Positions 1 through 9,466 of a stretch of 64,000 nucleotides of DNA are shown here, one piece after another. The stretch spans positions 1 through 64,000 of the forward strand of contig JAPOWQ010000035.1 in the NCBI GenBank assembly GCA_026707585.1, written 5' to 3'. How positions within the stretch are numbered: position 1 is the first letter of the stretch; each line of letters begins with the position of its first letter. A program made the translations under genes and the position numbers. Source of the DNA: Chloroflexota bacterium. GTDB taxonomy: Bacteria; Chloroflexota; UBA11872. Under the pieces are notes generated by a model. That model ran no database searches, was not told the origin of the DNA, and saw only the letters and a program-made list of their open reading frames with translations.

Positions 1-1202
<1,202 letters not shown>

Positions 1203-1263
1203 TAGGGATGACACCACTCGGTTTCGGCCGAGCGGTCACCCAGGTTGAGGGATCACATGAATC

Positions 1264-1284
1264 GCCGTCTTCTTGACGGCCTTT
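1264..1284 (+). terminator. Hairpin plus short T run after 16S
   Basis: A 6-bp stem (GCCGTC, 1264-1269, with GACGGC, 1275-1280) with a TTCTT loop is followed by CTTTC. It lies 60 nt past the 16S 3' end and fits a weak intrinsic terminator or processing stem. The T run is short, so termination is not certain. Confidence 0.4.
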
Positions 1285-1460
1285 CGCGCCAGACAGAAAC
1301 CCATCGAGTCGTCCGGAATGGCCCGATCTCGCACTCACTCTTTCCCTGCTAAGGGCCCCTGTCGTGGCACAGTCCTCCCACACCTTCTGTAGGGGCGCCC
1401 CTTGTGGGTACCCGTTCCGCCTGGTGCCCATCGCCCCACGACCTGCGTTGTGTGACCATG

Positions 1461-1796
1461 GAGAGGAGCGTCGGGCCGGTTAGGCGGCCGCTCCGGCTCC
1501 GGCCGGAGAGGAAAGTCCGCACTTCACAGAGCGCGGTAGCGGGTAACACCCGTCGCCCGAATCGGTTCACGCCGGCAAGGGCCGGAACAGGGGCACAGTG
1601 ACGATGCCCGCGCTCCCATCCGGGGGCGCGGGAGTGAAACGGCTAACCTCTACCGGAAGCAAGGCCAAGTCGGGACGCCACCAGGCTGCTCGCCCAGTCC
1701 CAGGTAGGCTGCACGAGGCTGGCGGCAACGCCGGTCCCAGAGAGATGGCCGCCCACGACAGAATGCGGCTTATCGACCGGTCCGACGCTCACCGGT
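1461..1796 (+). ncRNA. rnpB: RNase P RNA, bacterial type A
   Basis: This is the catalytic RNA that removes 5' leaders from pre-tRNAs. The conserved P4 5' strand GAGGAAAGTCCGC is at 1507-1519, and the 3' conserved block ACAGAATGCGGCTTA is at 1758-1772. Helix P1 closes the molecule: 1466-1480 pairs with 1776-1790 with one G-U. The length of about 335 nt is normal for type A. Open reading frames across this stretch are artefacts of its GC content. It lies between 16S and tRNA-fMet on the same strand. Exact ends are estimated from P1. Confidence 0.95.
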
Positions 1797-1910
1797 CATC
1801 GGATCGTCGCGAGCTTGTCTCCCTGGCGCCTTCTCGATTCAGAACCCTTGCGTCGTCGCCAGCTACCCATCCCTCATCCCGCTCGTCCCTTTCGGTTCGC
1901 TACAATGACG

Positions 1911-1985
<75 letters not shown>

Positions 1986-2173
1986 CTGCAACCAATCACT
2001 CTCACCTTCTTTATGGGCGGACGTTTCTTCGCGCACCGGCTCTGATCGCCGGTAAGGGAGTCCGCCATGAGGCGTCGCCAGGAGCAAACGAACAGACGCG
2101 CATTCGCGCACGGCCAACCCGAGGACGCGCGCGCGCGCCGGCCCAGGATCTGGCGAATCACCAACAAGGCTAG

Positions 2174-2296
2174 GCCGCCGCCCTCCACGCCTTACAAGCA
2201 GCCATTCAGGACGGCCTGAATAGCGGGGTCAGCGACAAGACGCCGAGACAGATCTGGGCGGAAGCGGAACAGCGTCACCAAGCGAGGAATGGCTGA
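2174..2296 (+). pseudogene. Remnant: C-terminal tail of a ParD-like antitoxin
   Basis: A 40-codon open frame directly after an in-frame TAG (2171-2173) encodes a tail with AAIQDGLNSGVSDKTPRQIW, then AEAEQRHQARNG and a stop. This pattern (Ala-Ile-Gln-x-Gly-Leu-x-Ser-Gly, then Trp-Ala-Glu-Ala-Glu and Arg-His) is typical of the C-terminus of ParD-family antitoxins as I recall them. No N-terminal DNA-binding half and no ParE partner is visible. It sits just upstream of the intact HicAB pair. I read it as a decayed toxin-antitoxin locus; a short real gene with an unusual start cannot be excluded. Confidence 0.45.
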
Positions 2297-2343
2297 CTTA
2301 GGTCCGTCTGCCGTTGCTTGAGCTCATCGTCACCGCGGCGCCG

Positions 2344-2360
2344 GTGTGTATAATACACAC
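2344..2360. promoter_or_regulatory. Palindromic operator overlapping a TATAAT box upstream of hicA
   Basis: GTGTGTAT (2344-2351), a central A, and ATACACAC (2353-2360) form a perfect inverted repeat. A consensus -10 hexamer TATAAT is embedded at 2349-2354. Toxin-antitoxin operons are commonly autoregulated at such sites. No clear -35 element is visible. If this -10 is used, transcription starts at about 2361, right at the HicA-coding sequence. Confidence 0.55.
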
Positions 2361-2556
2361 GGTAGATAGTCGGGAGGTCCTGCTCCGTCTCCGTCGCGAC
2401 GGCTGGGTTCTCAGAAACGTGAGCGGAAGCCATCACCAGTTCACGCATCCCGACAAGCCTGGGCGCGTCACGGTCAAGCACCCGTTACGGGACATATCGA
2501 TCGGCACGCTACGAAGCATCTTTCGTCAGGCTGGTTGGAATTGGAAGGATCGCTAA
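2344..2556 (+). CDS. hicA: HicA-family mRNA interferase toxin
   Basis: HicA toxins are small dsRBD-fold ribonucleases that cleave mRNA and are neutralised by HicB. The family signature is present: SREVLLRLRRDGW, then GSHHQFTHP with the catalytic histidine, VTVKHP, and the closing IGTLRSIFRQAG. From GTG 2344 the product is 70 residues, but this start lies inside the palindrome and upstream of the likely transcription start. Homology would start the protein at the GTA codon at 2362. No ATG, GTG or TTG exists there. The stop overlaps the hicB ATG (TAATG). Function is well supported; the start is not. Confidence 0.85.
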   Translation: MCIIHTVDSREVLLRLRRDGWVLRNVSGSHHQFTHPDKPGRVTVKHPLRDISIGTLRSIFRQAGWNWKDR

Positions 2557-2963
2557 TGCAGTTTCCAATCGTGATACACAAAGACGAGACAAGCAGCTAC
2601 GGAGTCACGGTTCCCGATCTACCCGGGTGCTTCTCCGGAGGTGACTCGTTCGAGGACGCTGTAAGCTCGGCCCACGAAGCTGTTGCTTGTCATATCGAAG
2701 GCCTGCTTATGGACGGCGAGTCCATCCCAGAGCGTCAACCGATCGATCTGCATCAAAGCAATCAGGACTTCGAAAACGGAGTTTGGGCGCTTATTGAAGT
2801 CGATATTTCTAAACTCTCGAGCAAGACGGTCCGAGTCAATATCACTATGCCATCACGTGTGCTGTCAATCATTGATGAAGCGGCGGCTCGGGAAAGAGAG
2901 TCCCGGTCGGGGCTACTTACGCGTGCTGCCCTTCAATTTGTGGACAGACAGACAACCGTATAG
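2556..2963 (+). CDS. hicB: HicB-family antitoxin
   Basis: This 135-residue protein overlaps hicA by one base, so translation is likely coupled. Residues 1-65 form the HicB RNase-H-like fold that blocks the toxin (FPIVIHKDETSSYGVTVPDL, PGCFSGGDSFEDA, AHEAV). The C-terminal part from about residue 95 (TVRVNITMPSRVLSIIDEAA) is a ribbon-helix-helix DNA-binding domain. It is the likely repressor at the palindrome upstream of hicA. Base composition is less GC-rich than the neighbours, which fits acquisition by transfer. Confidence 0.9.
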   Translation: MQFPIVIHKDETSSYGVTVPDLPGCFSGGDSFEDAVSSAHEAVACHIEGLLMDGESIPERQPIDLHQSNQDFENGVWALIEVDISKLSSKTVRVNITMPSRVLSIIDEAAARERESRSGLLTRAALQFVDRQTTV

Positions 2964-3052
2964 GTTTCCGGCTTCGAGTTCATCTGTAACTGGTATCGAT
3001 TGAATGATTGCCAGAAGCAGTTCTAGCCTTTCAGACGGTGGCGTCTGCGCTG

Positions 3053-4042
3053 CTAAGTCACGTCCACAAGGTCAATCGGATATATCGGCGTGTCCTTACC
3101 GTAATGCAACCGTAACGCCCAATCCCAAATACTGAAATACGGAACCGGCTTCAACCTCGTACCCGCGAGTGGACCTGAAACAGCCGCGCCGCTCAGTGCA
3201 TCCCAACGAGTACCCGTCTCGCGGTCCGTAAGCTCGGTCCCGACGACGTCAAATGTGAACGGACGGCCGTCCACCCGTGCCTCGTACGCGCGGACGCGGC
3301 GACTCTCCGGCTCCGCAAACGCCACCACCGGCGTATCGCCCACCACGGCCTGCTGAACGCCCAGGCGCGCCGTCTCATCGAAGTAGAACCCGGCCGCCGC
3401 GCCGTCGATTTCCACCCCGATCACCCAGATGTCCTTGGGTGATCGTTGATTGTGGAAGGCGCTGTTGGGGGCGCCAAACTGCAGCCGTTGCTTCATGACC
3501 AGCGTTGTGGGGTGTTGCTTCAGCCACGAGCCCCACGGCGTCAGCGACGCCACCACCGGCCGCAGCTGCGCGCCGTCCAGCGGACCGTCCAGCGCCTCCC
3601 CGAACACCTGGCTCCAAATGCTGCCCGTCTGGTGGTCCCACCAGGTTTGCGCCCCTTTGTAAAGCGCCCCCTGCACGCCCAGGGTCAGTGTTCGCCCCTC
3701 CCACACCCGCTCGTAGACCAGGCCCGTGTAGCACAGCGGACACCAGGTAATCGCCACCGGCACGCCGCCCACCACGTCGTTCACGATCTCGTAGCTCACC
3801 AGCGGCTCGATCGGATACGCCCGCGCGTCACCGTTGATCTCCACGGCCAGCACCATCTCGTCCGGCGCCAAGTTGATGTTGTCCGGCGTGGTCAGGCCCG
3901 GGTCGTAAATCGGCGGAATCCCGTCCCGCAGCGTCCGCACGTCCCAGCGCAGCTCAAACGCCGTTGACTGCTGCGGCAGAAACAGCAGCGCCCCAACCAC
4001 CGCCGCTAATGCCAGCGCGCCCAGCACGCGTTGTCCTGTCAT
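3053..4042 (-). CDS. DUF3179 domain protein, probably exported
   Basis: This is a DUF3179-family protein of 329 residues. The signature stretch RAYPIEPLVSYEIVNDVVGG and ITWCPLCYTG with its CxxC-like cysteine pair are present, as are GVQGALYKGAQTWWDHQTGS and HPTTLV. The biochemical role of the family is not established. The start at 4042 places an N-terminal hydrophobic segment ([17 protein letters not shown]) at the very end, consistent with a signal peptide or anchor; an upstream ATG at 4078 would add 12 polar residues. It is divergent from the lipoprotein gene at 4138. Confidence 0.88.
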   Translation of the reverse strand: MTGQRVLGALALAAVVGALLFLPQQSTAFELRWDVRTLRDGIPPIYDPGLTTPDNINLAPDEMVLAVEINGDARAYPIEPLVSYEIVNDVVGGVPVAITWCPLCYTGLVYERVWEGRTLTLGVQGALYKGAQTWWDHQTGSIWSQVFGEALDGPLDGAQLRPVVASLTPWGSWLKQHPTTLVMKQRLQFGAPNSAFHNQRSPKDIWVIGVEIDGAAAGFYFDETARLGVQQAVVGDTPVVAFAEPESRRVRAYEARVDGRPFTFDVVGTELTDRETGTRWDALSGAAVSGPLAGTRLKPVPYFSIWDWALRLHYGKDTPIYPIDLVDVT

Positions 4043-4137
4043 GCCACGATCGTAGTGCGCCGCCGCGCCCAAGCGCATCGACGAGGGACGGCTTGAAGGA
4101 GGAATCGGTCGGGAATGAGACGGCTACGGGTGGTCGC

Positions 4138-5544
4138 ATGCCACTAGCGCGACGCCGCCTCTTGGCGCTGGCGGCGGCCGCGCCGCTGCTCGCCGCCTGT
4201 GGCGAGGCCCCCGCCCCGCGACGCTTGTCCCAGCTTTGGCCCGAGCCCCCGCCCAACCACGACGCCGCGCTGGCCACCGCCGGCTGGCAGGGCTACTGGT
4301 ACGCCCGCTACGTCGGCGGCCTCATCGCAACCCATCCCGCCCTCGGCCTGCCCGCCAACACCCTCGACCCCCGTAGCCGTGCGGCCTTCAACGCCGCCGG
4401 ACCACAGGCAGTCCCCGTCGCCCTGCCGTTCGCCACCGTCACGGTGGACGCCCCGGCAACGCCAGGCGGTCTGCCACAGGTGCGTCATACCGAGGCCGTA
4501 ATCCGCGTTCGCACCGCCGCCCTCTACATGCGCCTCCTCCAGGCCCTCGCCCGCGCCCACCAGCTGCGCGCGCCCCGGGCGCCGGCCGGCGAGGCCCGCA
4601 GCCACGAGCTCTGGCTCGCATCCGCATACACCGCCCTTGCCGTCGAAGCCTCCGAGCGCGTCCATGCTGACCTTTTCCGTCCCAGGCTCGGCGTCCTTTT
4701 CGACTCCGACGACACCTACGATCCTCTTGGCAACATCGACCTCATCTGGGCCACCGCCGACACGGCACGACTGGCGCTGCCGACCGATCCAATGACCGCC
4801 GCCAGGCTGCGAGCCACGGCGGACGAGCTATACGCCGTCTTCCGAGTCAGCTTCCCCCGCTCAATCCCCGAGGCCCACCGCATGGTCCGCGCCCAGGCCC
4901 GGCTCCAGCCGGTCACCGGCCGCGACGACTTCCGCGCCTTCATCCCGGTCCAGCAACGCCGGATCGCCTACTGGCTCCGCGACCGGCAACCCGCCGACAT
5001 CCTCGAAGCCGCCCACGCCCTCGCCGCCCTGATCCGGCTGACTCCGCTCATGCAGACCGATAGCGGTGTCCAGGAACGTGCCGGCGACCTGTTCCTGGAC
5101 CTGGCGACCTCGTTCAACAGGGACAACGGCTGGCTCCGCGACCGGTCCACCTACACCGCCGCCGACGTCGCAGCCCTCCTTCGCGCGCTCCGTTTGGCCG
5201 CCTTTCACGGCCAGCCGCCCATTGAACGCCGTTACGCCCGCGATTTGCTCGTGACCGTCTGGGATTCCCTGGTCAACCGCCTCGGCCTCATGCGCGGTGC
5301 GCCGCCCGGTCGCGCCGAAGACGTGGCCCAGCCCTGGGAGCAGCATCTGGATGACGCGGCCTATCGCCACCCCGCCGTACCAATCAACGCCGTTTCGCTC
5401 TTCGCCCGCTCCGTTACCCGCCATGCCTCGGGCGAGGTAATCGTCGACCCCACCCTCGAAACGGCCTCTGCCCTCGAACTGGCTCTCGAATCCCTCTGGC
5501 TCCACCCCACCTTCGAAGCCCTCAGCGCCGAATCCGCCGCCTGA
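4138..5544 (+). CDS. Hypothetical lipoprotein of 468 residues
   Basis: The product starts with PLARRRLLALAAAAPLLAAC, a basic n-region, hydrophobic core and lipobox cysteine, so it should be lipidated and surface-anchored. I recognise no catalytic family. The mature part is alpha-helical in appearance with repeated Ala/Leu/Arg helices from about residue 100. The ATG at 4138 is preferred because it places the signal peptide at the terminus. It converges on lgt with only 2 bp between stop codons; Lgt would itself lipidate this protein. Confidence 0.75.
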   Translation: MPLARRRLLALAAAAPLLAACGEAPAPRRLSQLWPEPPPNHDAALATAGWQGYWYARYVGGLIATHPALGLPANTLDPRSRAAFNAAGPQAVPVALPFATVTVDAPATPGGLPQVRHTEAVIRVRTAALYMRLLQALARAHQLRAPRAPAGEARSHELWLASAYTALAVEASERVHADLFRPRLGVLFDSDDTYDPLGNIDLIWATADTARLALPTDPMTAARLRATADELYAVFRVSFPRSIPEAHRMVRAQARLQPVTGRDDFRAFIPVQQRRIAYWLRDRQPADILEAAHALAALIRLTPLMQTDSGVQERAGDLFLDLATSFNRDNGWLRDRSTYTAADVAALLRALRLAAFHGQPPIERRYARDLLVTVWDSLVNRLGLMRGAPPGRAEDVAQPWEQHLDDAAYRHPAVPINAVSLFARSVTRHASGEVIVDPTLETASALELALESLWLHPTFEALSAESAA

Positions 5545-5546
5545 CG

Positions 5547-6353
5547 CTAGCCCGAATGTTTCACGTGAAACATTCGTCCCGGCCAGCGCCGCAGCGCCAG
5601 CACCCCGATCCCGCCGGTCGCCACGGCCGCGCTCACGATCATCGCCAGGCGCAGCCCCTCGCCCACGATGATCGGGTCGGCCCGTATCGACTCGATCCAG
5701 AACCGCCCCACCGAATACGCCGCCAGCACCCCCAGCGCCAGGTCCCCGCGCCGCAACCGTCGTGCAGACCTCGCCACTACCAGTGCCGACGCAAACACCA
5801 CCAGCGCCCACACCGACTCGTACAGAAACGTCGGATGGAACCCGTTCACTTCCAGGTACAGAAGCGGCCGGTATTTTTCCTCGATCGACAGCGCCCACGG
5901 CAGATCCGTCGGCACCCCGAACGACTGTTGGTTGAAGTAATCCCCCCAGCGCGCGACCCCGATCCCCAGCGGCAACCCCACCGCCGCCGCATCGATCCAA
6001 CGCACCAATTCCAGTCGCGCCAGACACGAGTAGATCGATATTCCCAGCAACGCGCCTATCAACGCCCCGTGCAGGGCTACGCCGCCCTCCCAGATCTGCC
6101 ACGCCAGCTCCGGCTCGTCCGCGAAGCGCCGCTCCCACTCAAAGACCAGGTAATACACCCGCGCGCCCGGAATTCCCGCCGCAACCGCCACCACCAGCAG
6201 CGGCAGCGCGTGCTTCGAATCGAGACCAAGCCGCCCCGTCCGCCACCGCGCCACCCACGCCCCCGCCAACACTCCCGCCGCCAGCAACACGCTCCACCAG
6301 CGCAGCACACCCCACTCGGGAACGATGAACGCCGAGTAGGGCTCAGGTATCAA
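5547..6353 (-). CDS. lgt: Prolipoprotein diacylglyceryl transferase
   Basis: Lgt transfers diacylglycerol from phosphatidylglycerol to the lipobox cysteine of prolipoproteins in the inner membrane. The 268-residue product has several membrane helices, the motif GGVALHGALIG (His near 95), GIGVARWGDYFNQQSFG (Arg near 135) and HPTFLYES. Aligned by eye with E. coli Lgt, N146 corresponds to Asp138 and E151 to Gln143, an acid/amide swap at two important positions. The last codons (MFHVKH) are the parS site. It is the last gene of a minus-strand run starting at 9898, 9 bp after the MDR gene. Confidence 0.92.
   Translation of the reverse strand: MIPEPYSAFIVPEWGVLRWWSVLLAAGVLAGAWVARWRTGRLGLDSKHALPLLVVAVAAGIPGARVYYLVFEWERRFADEPELAWQIWEGGVALHGALIGALLGISIYSCLARLELVRWIDAAAVGLPLGIGVARWGDYFNQQSFGVPTDLPWALSIEEKYRPLLYLEVNGFHPTFLYESVWALVVFASALVVARSARRLRRGDLALGVLAAYSVGRFWIESIRADPIIVGEGLRLAMIVSAAVATGGIGVLALRRWPGRMFHVKHSG
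5557..5572. promoter_or_regulatory. parS: parS site 1 (ParB/Spo0J binding site)
   Basis: TGTTTCACGTGAAACA is an exact match to the bacterial chromosomal parS consensus. The dyad symmetry extends to a perfect 24-bp palindrome (5553-5576). It lies inside the 3' end of lgt, so it also encodes a peptide. parS sites usually cluster within a few percent of the genome from oriC. No parA or parB gene is in the window. Confidence 0.9.
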
Positions 6354-6362
6354 GGGTTGGAG

Positions 6363-7343
6363 CTAGCTGTTGTCCCAGGTGATCAGCACCCCAAGCGCCG
6401 CTTCCGGATGGTCGTGCAGGAAGTGGAAGGCCTCCGGCGCCTGCTGGTAGGGGAAGCGGTGCGTGACCATGCGCTCCGTGGCGATGCGGCCCTGGGTGAG
6501 CAGATCCAGGGAGCGGGTTGAGGCGGCGACCCGGTTGCTATCCGGCAGCGCGCCGCCGATCAGGCGCTTGCGCTGGATGTAGCTGGACGACAGCGGTAGC
6601 GGGTCGTCCTCGTACAGCCCCACCACCTGCAGCAGCCCGCCAGTCGCGGTCATGCGCTGGGCCTGGTCGAAGGCCCGCAGGCCGGCGCGCCCACCAACCG
6701 CGTAGATCACCACGTCCGCCGCACGACCGCCCGTCAGCTCCTGCACCCGCGCCACCGGGTCCTCGTCCGACACGTTGATCACCTCGTCGGCTTCCATTTC
6801 GGCCGCCAGCGCGCAGCGGTTGGGCAGCGCGTCAACCGCTACCAGCCGGCCCTGGCCGTTGGCTCGCGCTACCTGCAGCATCAAGCTGCCCACCAGCCCC
6901 TGGCCCACGATCACTACCGTGTCGTCCGGCTGGATGTCGTCGTTGTCGATCCACATGACCGCGCTGGTCGTCAGCGGCCAGAAGGTCGCCTGCTCGAAGT
7001 CCAGCGCGTCCGGAATGCGCACGATCTTCGGACCTTCGGACGGTGAGGCAACCCGGCTGTCCTGCACCACGAACTGCGCGTGCGGACCCGAAACCCCCAC
7101 CCGGTCGCCCGGCGCAAACCCCTCCACCTCGGCGCCCACGGCGTCCACCACGCCGGCCACCGAGTACCCCATGATTTGCGGGTCCACGGCCTCGGGCCGG
7201 ATGTACCGCCGCCACAGCTCCGAGCCTCGGCTGATCAGGCTGCGCACGTTGCGCACCCGCACGTCGTGCGGACCAACCGCCGGCACGGGCGCGTCTTCAA
7301 GCACCACATTGAACTTGCCCTCGGGCTTCGCTACCCGCTTCAT
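6363..7343 (-). CDS. Medium-chain (MDR/zinc-type) dehydrogenase lacking the catalytic zinc ligands
   Basis: The 326-residue product has the GroES-like N-terminal half and a Rossmann half with VIVGQGLVGSLMLQVA. The catalytic region reads RSLISRGSELWRRY and has no Cys where zinc-dependent ADHs have one, resembling threonine-dehydrogenase/BchC-like members. Substrate is unknown; operon partners (2-hydroxyacid dehydrogenase, Gfo/Idh/MocA) suggest sugar or polyol oxidation. ATG 7343 is preferred over 7385 because family homology begins at MKRVAKPEGKF. The gene begins 20 bp after the stop of the preceding gene. Confidence 0.85.
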   Translation of the reverse strand: MKRVAKPEGKFNVVLEDAPVPAVGPHDVRVRNVRSLISRGSELWRRYIRPEAVDPQIMGYSVAGVVDAVGAEVEGFAPGDRVGVSGPHAQFVVQDSRVASPSEGPKIVRIPDALDFEQATFWPLTTSAVMWIDNDDIQPDDTVVIVGQGLVGSLMLQVARANGQGRLVAVDALPNRCALAAEMEADEVINVSDEDPVARVQELTGGRAADVVIYAVGGRAGLRAFDQAQRMTATGGLLQVVGLYEDDPLPLSSSYIQRKRLIGGALPDSNRVAASTRSLDLLTQGRIATERMVTHRFPYQQAPEAFHFLHDHPEAALGVLITWDNS

Positions 7344-7363
7344 GGCGCCCTCCCCGCGTTCAG

Positions 7364-8365
7364 CTACGACTGCAGCGCAACCCACTTGCCGCGGCGCGCG
7401 CTGGCGCGCACGGCGTCCAGCACCCGCATCTGGCGGATGGCCTCGTCGCCGTCCACCAGCGGCGCCGCCTCGCCGCGGATCGCCTCGCCCAGATTCTCGA
7501 CCTCGGCCTGGTAGCTGTCGAACGGTGGAAACAGCTCCGTAACGGTCCCGCCCACGGTCTGGATCTCGATACTCGTCGACTCCCCCGGCGCCAGCACGTG
7601 ACGGTCGACGCGAAGCGTCCCCTCCGTGCCCACCAGCTCCAGGAAGTGCCGCCGCGAGGTCGTGAAGCTAAACGCCACCGTCGCCGCTCGATCCCCCTCG
7701 AACTCCAGCAGCGCGTTGCCGTCAAAGTCCACGCCGAACTCCGGGTCGTCCGTCATCCGCGCCACCAGCCGCCGCGGCTCGCCGCCCATGTGCAGGCGGC
7801 TCACGCTCACGCAGTACGTCCCCAGGTCCCCCAGCGCCCCGCCGGCCAGTTCGGTCGAGAGCCGCACGTTCACCGGATCGCGGGTGATCGGGAAGCAGAA
7901 CGCCGTATTGATCTGCCGCAGGTCGCCAATCGCCCCCTCCGCCACCAGCGCCCGCAGCCGCGCGTGCTTCGGGTCGTAGCGGTACATGAATCCCTCGAGC
8001 AGTTGCACCCCCGCCGCCCGGCAGGCATCCACCATTTCGACTGCCTCGGCCGCGTCCACCGCGAACGGCTTGTCTACCAGCACGTGCTTCCCCGCCCGCG
8101 CCGCGGCGATCACCCATTCGTGATGCAGCGACGTCGGCAAGGGGATGTACACCGCATCAATCTCCGGATCCGCCAGCAGCCCCTCGTAAGACCCATACAC
8201 CCTCGGAATCTCCAACTCCGCCGCAAACCCCCGCGCCCGCTCCATCGACCGGCTCGCCACCGCCCGCAACACCCCATTCCGAGCCCTATGAATCCCCGGC
8301 CCCACCGACCGCCGCGCAATCCGCGCCGCGGACATAATTCCCCAGCGGATGGGGCCCGTGCTCAC
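7364..8365 (-). CDS. Gfo/Idh/MocA family oxidoreductase
   Basis: This is an NAD(P)-dependent sugar dehydrogenase-type enzyme of 333 residues. The N-terminal Rossmann fold has WGIMSAARIARRSV, and the catalytic lysine motif is VDKPFAVDAAEA (DKP instead of EKP). The downstream GGALGDLGTYCV places it near the D-xylose/glucose-fructose oxidoreductase-like branch. The GTG start overlaps the stop of the 2-hydroxyacid dehydrogenase gene (GTGA), so the two are co-translated. The exact substrate is unknown. Confidence 0.9.
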   Translation of the reverse strand: MSTGPIRWGIMSAARIARRSVGPGIHRARNGVLRAVASRSMERARGFAAELEIPRVYGSYEGLLADPEIDAVYIPLPTSLHHEWVIAAARAGKHVLVDKPFAVDAAEAVEMVDACRAAGVQLLEGFMYRYDPKHARLRALVAEGAIGDLRQINTAFCFPITRDPVNVRLSTELAGGALGDLGTYCVSVSRLHMGGEPRRLVARMTDDPEFGVDFDGNALLEFEGDRAATVAFSFTTSRRHFLELVGTEGTLRVDRHVLAPGESTSIEIQTVGGTVTELFPPFDSYQAEVENLGEAIRGEAAPLVDGDEAIRQMRVLDAVRASARRGKWVALQS

Positions 8366-9396
8366 GACCTCTCCGGATACCCCCGCCGCCGGAGGGGCTT
8401 GCGCGGCTCCACCTCGGGGTTGACCGTATCCCGCGGCCAGTAGCCCTGGGCGACCCAGGCCATTTGTTCGGCGGAGCCCTGGCCGACGCGGTGCACGCTG
8501 ACGGAGGTGGATCCGCCGATGTGGGGCGTCCAGATGACGTTGGGCAGGTTGATCAGGGGCGTGTCGGGGGTGGGCGGTTCCGATTCGAAGACGTCCACGC
8601 CGGCGGCCGCGATGGCGCCGGACTCGAGCGCCGACACCAACGCCGCCTCGTCGACGATGGGGCCGCGCGAGACGTTGATCAGCGCGGCTGTGGGCTTCAT
8701 TCGCGCCAGCAGGTCGGCGTCCACGAAGTGATGCGTCCGCGGCGTGTACGGCAGGTGCACCGAGACAATGTCGCCCTGCTCAAAGGCCTCGTGCAGCCCC
8801 ACCAGCTCCACTCCCAGCCCCTGCGCCTCCCAGGGCGAGACCGTCGGCGCGTAGGCGATACAGCGCGTACCGAAGGCCTGCGCCCGCACCGCCACCGCCC
8901 GGCCGATCCGTCCCAGCCCGATCAGCGCCAGCGTGCTCGCGCGCATGTCGCCGATGTGGTCGATCCGGCGTTCCCACTCCGCGATGTTGCGGTGCCCCGC
9001 CTCCCACTCGTTCAGGATTGCCGGGATCCGCCGCACCGCCCCCAGGATCAGGTACAGCGCCGTGTCCGCCGTCTGCTCGGTGGCGAAGGTTGGGATGTTT
9101 CCCACCACCACCCCGGCCGCCGTGGCAGCCTCGATGTCCACGTGGTCCACGCCCACGGTCGGCGCGATCACGCCCACCAGGTCCGGCAACTCGTCGAACG
9201 TATGCAGGCGGTAGTGCCCATGCGAATAGATCACGCCCTGGTAGCCGGAGAAGCGCTCCACGGCCTCGTCGTCGCTGGTCGGCGCCGGCACCACGTCCAG
9301 CGTGGCCCCAATGGCGTCCAGCGGCTGGCGGTGCTCGACCACTCGCTCGTGGCGCAAGCCGTCGGTCAGGGCAACGCGGAAGGAATCGTCGGACAT
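8362..9396 (-). CDS. NAD-binding D-2-hydroxyacid dehydrogenase family protein
   Basis: The 344-residue product matches the D-isomer specific 2-hydroxyacid dehydrogenase family (phosphoglycerate/glyoxylate/lactate type). It shows the nucleotide motif GLGRIG (160-165), the catalytic Arg in INVSRGPIVDEAAL (about 244), the Glu in DVFESEPP and the His in WTPHIGGST (about 292). It lacks an ACT domain, so a classic SerA is unlikely. ATG 9396 is chosen because the upstream extension to 9510 shows no family sequence. It probably reduces or oxidises a small hydroxyacid in the same pathway as its two downstream neighbours. Confidence 0.9.
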   Translation of the reverse strand: MSDDSFRVALTDGLRHERVVEHRQPLDAIGATLDVVPAPTSDDEAVERFSGYQGVIYSHGHYRLHTFDELPDLVGVIAPTVGVDHVDIEAATAAGVVVGNIPTFATEQTADTALYLILGAVRRIPAILNEWEAGHRNIAEWERRIDHIGDMRASTLALIGLGRIGRAVAVRAQAFGTRCIAYAPTVSPWEAQGLGVELVGLHEAFEQGDIVSVHLPYTPRTHHFVDADLLARMKPTAALINVSRGPIVDEAALVSALESGAIAAAGVDVFESEPPTPDTPLINLPNVIWTPHIGGSTSVSVHRVGQGSAEQMAWVAQGYWPRDTVNPEVEPRKPLRRRGYPERS

Positions 9397-9466
9397 GGCA
9401 GAGCGGCCTCTCGCGTTCAGGTCGCCGAACCGTAACGCATCAGCCGGCCCTTTCGCGCTGCAACTC

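Noticed and set aside
4861-6138. 425-codon minus-strand frame over the lipoprotein and lgt genes
   Set aside because: Low-complexity Gly/Ala/Arg product antisense to two well-supported genes.
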